A stretch of 55,898 bases of DNA, taken from NCBI GenBank assembly GCA_002709955.1, contig PAQY01000011.1, positions 1-55,898 on the forward strand. Reading direction: 5' to 3'. The notes beneath the pieces are model-generated. The model was not told the DNA's origin, made no database searches, and worked only from the letters and a program-made list of their open reading frames with translations. Positions 51,148 through 55,898 of this stretch are shown piece by piece. The DNA comes from Rhodospirillaceae bacterium. GTDB lineage: Bacteria; Pseudomonadota; Alphaproteobacteria; UBA8366; Aestuariispiraceae. Position numbers and translations under genes: made by a program. Each line of letters begins with the position of its first letter. The first letter of the stretch is position 1.

Positions 51148-52423
51148 CCGTATGTTCCACCTTATCCAATCGCGCACGATGGGCTTTTTGCTGACGCCAG
51201 AAGAACAGGCTGGTGACATGATATACCAGTCGGAACACCAGCAATTGCGGCCAGATTCGGGTGCGACCATACACATCCCCCGACAGAACGGATATCACCG
51301 CCCGACGCAATTGGAACCGCCGCGTTGGATTTAAAAACAGATAGCGCAAAGCCGGATCGGTGAAGCGATAGATAAACCAGGAAAATGCGCGCAACCCCTT
51401 TCTCACGCGCCTTTCATAGCGCCGCCGATGGCGCAGGGCGGCCTGTGGCTGGGTCAGAATACCTTCCACGGCCTCTGCCGCATACTCGGCACCCTGCATC
51501 GCCAAATAGACGCCGCTGGAAAACACCGGGTCTATGAATGCATAGGCATCACCGACAAGAAGGAAGCGATCCCCGGTCATTTCAGTTGACTGGTACGAGA
51601 AATTGCCGGTCCCCCGCATCTCTCCCAAAAGCTGGGCATTTTCCAGCCGTTGCGCCACGCCCTGAGTGTTGCTGACCGTTTGCCAGAACAAGTTTTGTAA
51701 ATCCCCATCGCGCTGCTTCAGATAGCCTGGATCACAGACCATCCCGACACTGGTGCATCCATCCTGCAACGGGATCAGCCAGAACCAGCCCTGATCGAAC
51801 CAATAAATGCTGATATTCCCGGCTTCTTCACCCTCTCGGCGCACCACGTTTGAAAAATGGCCAAACACAGCCGCGCTCTTATGGCGCTTGTTGCGTTGTT
51901 TCAGATCCAATCTCTGGCTCAGAAAAGTATCACGGCCCGACGCATCCACCACAAAGCGGGCCGATATCTGCCGTGCCGTGCCATCTGTGCCCAGGATTGA
52001 CGCTGTAACAGGGTCCGCGTCCAATTCAATGCCCGTTACCCTGGTTTCCTGCACCACCTGAACGCCCCGTTCAGAGGCATTGTGCAACAACATTTCGTCA
52101 AATTCAGCGCGCCGAACCTGAAAAGCAGAAGGTTCATCCGGGGCCATGGCTTCGGAAAAATCATAGACAACATGGCTTTCCGTTGCATTGCCTGAAAAAT
52201 CAGCGCCGCGCTTGGTCACACCAATATGGCGCAGGCGTTCTTCAACGCCCAATCGCCGCAAAATGGGCAGATTGCGCGGCAACAGAGATTCGCCGATATG
52301 GAATCTGGGGTGGCGGTCTTTTTCCACCAACACGACCGAAAAGCCGCGGTCAGCCAATAATGTGGAGACGGTCGATCCCGCAGGCCCACCCCCTATCACC
52401 AACACATCGCAAGAAAGCGCCAT
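51140..52423 (-). CDS. Flavin-dependent monooxygenase of halogenase type
   Basis: This 427-aa flavoprotein has the FAD-binding VIGGGPAGSTVSTLL near 10-24, HIGESLLPRNLPILRRLG near 41-58, KRGADF near 68-73 and the second nucleotide-binding segment VGDAYAFIDPVFSSGVYLAM near 291-310. WFDQGWFWLIPLQDG near 211-225 contains WFWLIP, matching the WxWxIP signature of flavin-dependent halogenases, and the Lys in TKRGADF lies where the halogenase catalytic Lys is usually aligned, from memory. Related proteins occur in xanthomonadin-type pigment clusters. A geranylgeranyl-reductase-like oxidoreductase is the alternative. It runs leftward and converges with the YdcF-like gene. Confidence 0.82.
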   Translation of the reverse strand: MALSCDVLVIGGGPAGSTVSTLLADRGFSVVLVEKDRHPRFHIGESLLPRNLPILRRLGVEERLRHIGVTKRGADFSGNATESHVVYDFSEAMAPDEPSAFQVRRAEFDEMLLHNASERGVQVVQETRVTGIELDADPVTASILGTDGTARQISARFVVDASGRDTFLSQRLDLKQRNKRHKSAAVFGHFSNVVRREGEEAGNISIYWFDQGWFWLIPLQDGCTSVGMVCDPGYLKQRDGDLQNLFWQTVSNTQGVAQRLENAQLLGEMRGTGNFSYQSTEMTGDRFLLVGDAYAFIDPVFSSGVYLAMQGAEYAAEAVEGILTQPQAALRHRRRYERRVRKGLRAFSWFIYRFTDPALRYLFLNPTRRFQLRRAVISVLSGDVYGRTRIWPQLLVFRLVYHVTSLFFWRQQKAHRARLDKVEHTVS

Positions 52424-52649
52424 TGCACAACCCTATAAAATTTAAGGAAATCAGTCAGAACTGCGATTGCGACCTTAATTCTCACCCTACATGGCAACTG
52501 TTCAGCGACGCAAGATTGCTCTGATAGGGTCCCTCATGATCCTGACTTACGGGACGATCAGGCCATCTGGAAGTATCGTGTTTCCACTTGTTCCGATGCG
52601 TCACCACTGTGAATACAAATAGAATAAAATTTAGGCCTTTCACCATATT

Positions 52650-52668
52650 GCGAATGACTCTCATTCGC
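52650..52668. promoter_or_regulatory. Fur-box-like palindrome upstream of hemP
   Basis: GCGAATGA-CTC-TCATTCGC is a perfect 8-3-8 palindrome very close to alphaproteobacterial Fur or Irr sites. It lies 65 bases before the hemP ATG. The rest of the stretch from the flavoenzyme start (52423) to hemP (52734) shows no gene, and the palindrome could also act on the leftward flavoenzyme. Confidence 0.8.
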
Positions 52669-52733
52669 GCTATTGTCCACAGTAACATTGGGGTAAAACG
52701 GAGTATCAATTGCTTAACTCAAGGGGCAGTGCG

Positions 52734-52898
52734 ATGACGACCAAACAAACGCCAAACAGGCCAGGGCTGGACTCTGATCCTTTGGTCGTGACCAGTGATG
52801 CCCTGTTGCAGAACAGGAATGAAGTGGTGATAGAGCATCGCGGCGAACAGTATCGTTTACGTAGGACCCGTCAGGACAAGCTGATTTTAACAAAATAA
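52734..52898 (+). CDS. hemP: Hemin uptake protein HemP
   Basis: This is a 54-aa protein. LLQNRNEVVIEHRGEQYRLRRTRQDKLILTK is the HemP core ('l..g..e..I.H.g..Y.LR.Tr.gKLILTK', shown in parts). The ATG at 52734 has AAGGGG upstream. Small HemP proteins are iron-regulated and promote heme-receptor expression or heme uptake. No heme receptor or heme ABC transporter lies next to it in this window. Confidence 0.92.
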   Translation: MTTKQTPNRPGLDSDPLVVTSDALLQNRNEVVIEHRGEQYRLRRTRQDKLILTK

Positions 52899-52930
52899 TC
52901 CGGCTTGGATTCCCTGAAACCTTACATAAA

Positions 52931-53671
52931 TTATGTTTCACCAACACGCCGAACCAGGGCAATTCCCGGTAAGCTGGGGCTCAGGCGCGCATTTTGCAGC
53001 GCTTCGAAATTGACCCGCTTGTTGCGTCCACTGCGATAAGCGTGTTCCCGAATGAGCGACGCCGCGCGCGTCCCCTGACGGTTTATGATCGCGTCCAGAA
53101 TTTGATGATGATCTTCTTCCGCCGCGCGAACCTGAATCAGGCCTTTTTCAGGTTGGGCACTGTTGAAGACGATGGCCCTGGGCCCCGCCAACGGAACCCG
53201 GCATATATTCAGTATGGCGGGTAACAATGCCTTATTCGATGCCGCTTCCAGAATACGGTCATGAAATGCCGCGTTTAAATCAATCCAGCGTGTACGCGCG
53301 GCGATATCTGTCAGCCCCTGATCTGACAGGGCAGAGGCTTCTTCCAAAATCTTGCGCATTCGGCGCTCCTGCGCCGCAGGCAGGCCACGCTCCGCCGCTT
53401 GCCGTGCCGCCAGGGCTTCCAACTCACCGCGCACTTCAATTGCGTCAGCAACTTCATCGACCGTGAACAAGCGCACCCGAAAGCCGCGATTGGGCATTCG
53501 GATTAACAGGCCTTCCTGCTCCAATGCCCCCATGGCCAGCCGCGCCAGTGTGCGCGACACCATCAGGCCATCGGCAACCGCAACCTCGCGCAAGGCCTCC
53601 CCCGGTTCATAGACCCCGGAAAGGACCGTCTCTCTAAGACTTTGGGTTACTTGATCCAACTGCGTCGCCAT
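52931..53671 (-). CDS. GntR/FadR-type (FCD) transcriptional regulator
   Basis: This is a 246-aa protein. The N-terminal winged helix has VYEPGEALREVAVADGLMVSRTLARLAMGALEQEGLL in parts (residues 20-56). The C-terminal all-helical FCD domain has EVRGELEALAARQAAERGL, LNAAFHDRILEAASN (metal-binding His) and AAEEDHHQILDAIINRQ. Members usually sense small organic acids or amides. It is divergent from the M29-like gene with two TGCATGCAA palindromes between them. Confidence 0.9.
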   Translation of the reverse strand: MATQLDQVTQSLRETVLSGVYEPGEALREVAVADGLMVSRTLARLAMGALEQEGLLIRMPNRGFRVRLFTVDEVADAIEVRGELEALAARQAAERGLPAAQERRMRKILEEASALSDQGLTDIAARTRWIDLNAAFHDRILEAASNKALLPAILNICRVPLAGPRAIVFNSAQPEKGLIQVRAAEEDHHQILDAIINRQGTRAASLIREHAYRSGRNKRVNFEALQNARLSPSLPGIALVRRVGET

Positions 53672-53690
53672 ACCTCACCCTTACCTTATT

Positions 53691-53763
53691 CTGCATGCAA
53701 TACAATCAGTCATAGTGAAAATAAACTGAATTCCTGCTTGAAATCCAGCCACATTGCATGCAA
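53691..53763. promoter_or_regulatory. Two TGCATGCAA palindromes between the GntR and M29-like genes
   Basis: CTGCATGCAA (53691-53700) and TTGCATGCAA (53754-53763) share the GCATGC core. Their centres are exactly 63 bases apart, six turns of B-DNA, so both sites face the same side of the helix. They lie 20 and 83 bases upstream of the GntR start. They are likely operators for that regulator. Confidence 0.7.
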
Positions 53764-53803
53764 CTTCGTTGTAACAAACATTTTATTAGGGAGTACGCGT
53801 CCA

Positions 53804-55375
53804 ATGCCAGACAGTCTCGACCCACGGTCCCGGCCTGTTCAAAAACCCCATTTCGATGCGCCGCCGCTGCAATCCAGCCGGCCGCCGCGCTGCCCTCCCT
53901 TTGTGGAAATCACCAAGTCCGATCAATTGCTACCCTATTTGGAGCATGTCGCACAACGGCCCTATAACCATGGCCTGAATGCGTGCTGGGACTTGAAAGA
54001 GGGCGAGCGCGTGATGCTGCGTGTCGATAATTGGCACAGCGAGCTGACGATTGAGGCGTGCAAAAAGATCCTTGAGAAATACAAGGTCAAATATGAAATC
54101 AAATATATCGACCGTGGACCGATCCCCCAATGGGTCGGCGCAGATGAAGTCGATTACTACCTTTTCCGCACCAAAGAACTCGCTGAGTGGATGGACATGT
54201 GGGAAGAGGAAGAGAAGAACCAGAAATACGACAAAATCCTAATGGGCTATGGCGGTCCGGTATTGGCCGAACGCTTCATCAAGATTCAGCGCATGCCCTT
54301 CATCACGCCGGAAATCCTGGCCTCCCCGGCCCATGCCATGCCGATTGAAGTCATCAATGCCATGGACAAATGGACCTGGGACCGGATTCGCAATGCCAAA
54401 CGGGCGCGGATCACCGATCCCGAAGGCACCGATATGTCCTTTACCAATCACGATGAATATTGGGATGCCAATCGCGAATTCTACAATCCGGAACTGACCG
54501 CGCGGACCTGGACGGGCAACGAGCATTTCGGCAAGACCTATCTGCCGGGCCACATTACCGGACGCCCCTGGATGTTCCACCCGTTCAAAGAAGACGGCTG
54601 CGGCATCATCGCAGGTACGACCAATCATATCGCCCCCTGTGACTGGACCCAGCTGGTCGTGGAAAACTCCAAGATCACGCAGATCAATGAAGGCGGCGAA
54701 TTTGGCCGCAAACTGCGCGATGTTATGGAGCAGACCAAGGATATCCAATATCCGACCTTCCCGGACAAGGGCATCATGCATTGGTGGGAAGCGTCCATCG
54801 GCACGAACCCGCATATCCATCGCCCGCGCAAGGACTTCCCGTCAGGCTTCGTCAATTGCCTGTATGAGCGTGTCCGATCTGGCGTCATTCATATGGGCTT
54901 TGGCACCATCATCTCGTCCATGGCAGAGCGGGAAGCCGCCCGCATGGGTCATCTGGTGGGCCATTGGCACCTGCATCTGTATTTCCCGACCTATACCTGC
55001 GAAATGGACGGGGATAACGAGAATATCATTGAAAACGGTCGCCTTCAGGCACTGGACGATCCAGAAATCCGCAAACTGTGCGCCAAATATGGTGACCCAG
55101 AACTGTGGCTGGATGAAAGCTGGAATCCCGCTGTCCCCGGTATCAATATGGATGGGGATTATTGGGATCATTATGCCAAAGATCCGCTTCACTGGGTGAA
55201 AACGGAATTGGAAGTTTGCCGCAACTATCATCCGATGTTCATGAAGATGGTTGGTGCGGACGACAAATATTGCCACGGTGCCGGGGCTGATTGGTGGAAG
55301 GGCGGATGCTGTGATCACAGCGGCGTCTCTGCACCGGTCCTGCCTGGAAATTGCTGTGGACATGACCACGACTGA
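53804..55375 (+). CDS. M29-aminopeptidase-like metalloprotein with Cys/His-rich tail
   Basis: This 523-aa protein starts at the ATG at 53804 after AGGGAG. The N-terminal domain has NACWDLKEGERVMLRVDN and a mixed alpha/beta core. The C-terminal half resembles the M29 aminopeptidase/NicX superfamily: GIIAGTTNHIAPCDWTQLVVENSKITQINEGGEF (in parts), then MHWWEASIGTNPHIHRP and GHWHLHLYFPTY, rich in possible metal ligands. The last 40 residues add CHGAGADWW, GGCCDHS and NCCGHDHD, a tail I do not know from M29 enzymes. Typical M29 and NicX proteins are shorter, about 350-410 aa. Position between a GntR regulator and a TRAP solute-binding gene suggests catabolism of an imported acid or amide. Confidence 0.6.
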   Translation: MPDSLDPRSRPVQKPHFDAPPLQSSRPPRCPPFVEITKSDQLLPYLEHVAQRPYNHGLNACWDLKEGERVMLRVDNWHSELTIEACKKILEKYKVKYEIKYIDRGPIPQWVGADEVDYYLFRTKELAEWMDMWEEEEKNQKYDKILMGYGGPVLAERFIKIQRMPFITPEILASPAHAMPIEVINAMDKWTWDRIRNAKRARITDPEGTDMSFTNHDEYWDANREFYNPELTARTWTGNEHFGKTYLPGHITGRPWMFHPFKEDGCGIIAGTTNHIAPCDWTQLVVENSKITQINEGGEFGRKLRDVMEQTKDIQYPTFPDKGIMHWWEASIGTNPHIHRPRKDFPSGFVNCLYERVRSGVIHMGFGTIISSMAEREAARMGHLVGHWHLHLYFPTYTCEMDGDNENIIENGRLQALDDPEIRKLCAKYGDPELWLDESWNPAVPGINMDGDYWDHYAKDPLHWVKTELEVCRNYHPMFMKMVGADDKYCHGAGADWWKGGCCDHSGVSAPVLPGNCCGHDHD

Positions 55376-55395
55376 ACATAGCAAGGGGGCATGCC

Positions 55396-55416
55396 GCCCC
55401 TGGAATTATCAGGGGC
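55396..55416. other. Intercistronic hairpin between the M29-like and TRAP genes
   Basis: GCCCCTG (55396-55402) and CAGGGGC (55410-55416) form a 7-bp GC-rich stem with a 7-base loop, and further G/C tracts (GGGGGC, GGGGCCCCC) surround it. There is no U-tract, so an mRNA-stabilising or attenuating structure that lets the TRAP gene be expressed at a different level is plausible. Confidence 0.5.
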
Positions 55417-55487
55417 ATGGGGCCCCCAACAAAGAAGGGGCATAAGCCCCCAAAGATAAAATTTATGAAACCCTGATGGGAGGAAGA

Positions 55488-55898
55488 ATGATGAGTCGTA
55501 TTACAAAACTGGCTGCTGTGACTCTGGCCGCCGCGACATTGGTTGCCAGCGCAAGCCTGGCTCAAGCGCAAACCCGTGTATTGCGTTATGCAGATTTTGG
55601 CCCTGACCGTGGCAGCCGCGCCGAAGTCATTAAATGGATGGATTCCGAAATGCGTGCCCGCAGTGACGGCGCATTGGGTCTGGACATCACCTGGGGCGGT
55701 ACGCTGCTGGGTGCAAAGAATGCCATTGATGGCGTCGGTAATGGCGTTGCTGACCTGGCCTCTGTTGTTCCGGTTTACGAGCCGGGCAAGCTGACCGCAT
55801 GGCGCGTGTCTGATGTTCGCCAGATCGCCGATGAATATGTCGGCATGATGGCAACCTATGAGCTGATGACCCAGAATGAAGCGGCAATTAAGAACTTT
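55488..55898 (+). CDS. TRAP-type solute-binding protein DctP family (3' end outside window)
   Basis: 137 codons are visible. A signal peptide (MSRITKLAAVTLAAATLVAS, cleavage near AQA-QTR) is followed by VLRYADFGPDRGSRAEVIKWMDSEM, LDITWGGTLLGAKNAIDGVGNGVADLASVVPVY in parts and LTAWRVSDVRQI, matching the start of DctP-family periplasmic proteins for carboxylate-type ligands. GGAGG precedes two adjacent ATGs (55488 and 55491), either of which may be used. The membrane subunits would be expected beyond the right edge. Confidence 0.9.
   Translation, partial: MMSRITKLAAVTLAAATLVASASLAQAQTRVLRYADFGPDRGSRAEVIKWMDSEMRARSDGALGLDITWGGTLLGAKNAIDGVGNGVADLASVVPVYEPGKLTAWRVSDVRQIADEYVGMMATYELMTQNEAAIKNF

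Overview
The window looks like the chromosome of an alphaproteobacterium, most likely of Rhodospirillales type. The evidence is a complete ccoNOQP-ccoGHIS set with an FNR-type regulator and anaerobox, a FeS-type PhrB photolyase, a TRAP transporter, HemP behind a Fur-box-like palindrome, and an aryl-polyene-like cluster. No rRNA, CRISPR array, insertion sequence or complete tRNA was seen.

Region A (1 to about 16.9 kb) is a mobile-element module. A leftward operon, many of whose genes overlap by 1-4 bases, runs from an excisionase-like HTH gene at 8266 through a Sak4-like RecA-fold ATPase, a candidate ssDNA-binding protein, an SF2 helicase, a Cas4-like nuclease and a primase-helicase to a RuvC-like resolvase cut by the window edge. 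To its right are a RES/Xre toxin-antitoxin pair, two unknown proteins plus a DUF2188 protein, and a divergent XRE regulator with an ImmA-type metalloprotease, a small restriction-endonuclease-like protein and a UvrD-family helicase. The region ends at the 3' half of an initiator-type tRNA-Met gene with its terminator, a typical integration scar.

Region B (17 to 20.5 kb) is a photoreactivation set: a class I photolyase-like flavoprotein, a 58-aa DUF2256 zinc-ribbon protein and PhrB. Region C (20.7 to 26.5 kb) is a cobalamin-uptake operon: a B12 riboswitch, btuB, a conserved hypothetical gene, then btuF, btuC and btuD. A DEAD-box RNA helicase with a DbpA-type domain, a lone pxpA and a TetR-family regulator follow.

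Region D (30.4 to 39.9 kb) encodes the cbb3 oxidase (CcoNOQP) and its assembly proteins (CcoGHIS), transcribed leftward. An FNR-type palindrome lies between ccoN and a divergent hemerythrin-like gene, and the FNR-type regulator itself is next door.

Region E (40.1 to 52.4 kb) is a lipid/polyene cluster of aryl-polyene (xanthomonadin-like) type: ACP, membrane protein, acyl-ligase fused to a dehydratase, LpxL-like acyltransferase, LolA-like protein, MMPL exporter, ketosynthase, a ketosynthase-like chain-length factor without the active-site Cys, a dehydratase, a GT2 glycosyltransferase and a lipoprotein. Next to it are a YdcF-family protein and a flavoenzyme with the WxWxIP signature of flavin-dependent halogenases. 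No ketoreductase and no aromatic-starter enzyme are in view.

Region F (52.6 to 55.9 kb) carries hemP, then a GntR-family regulator divergent from a large M29-aminopeptidase-like protein with a Cys/His-rich tail, which is followed by a TRAP-type solute-binding protein that runs off the right edge.
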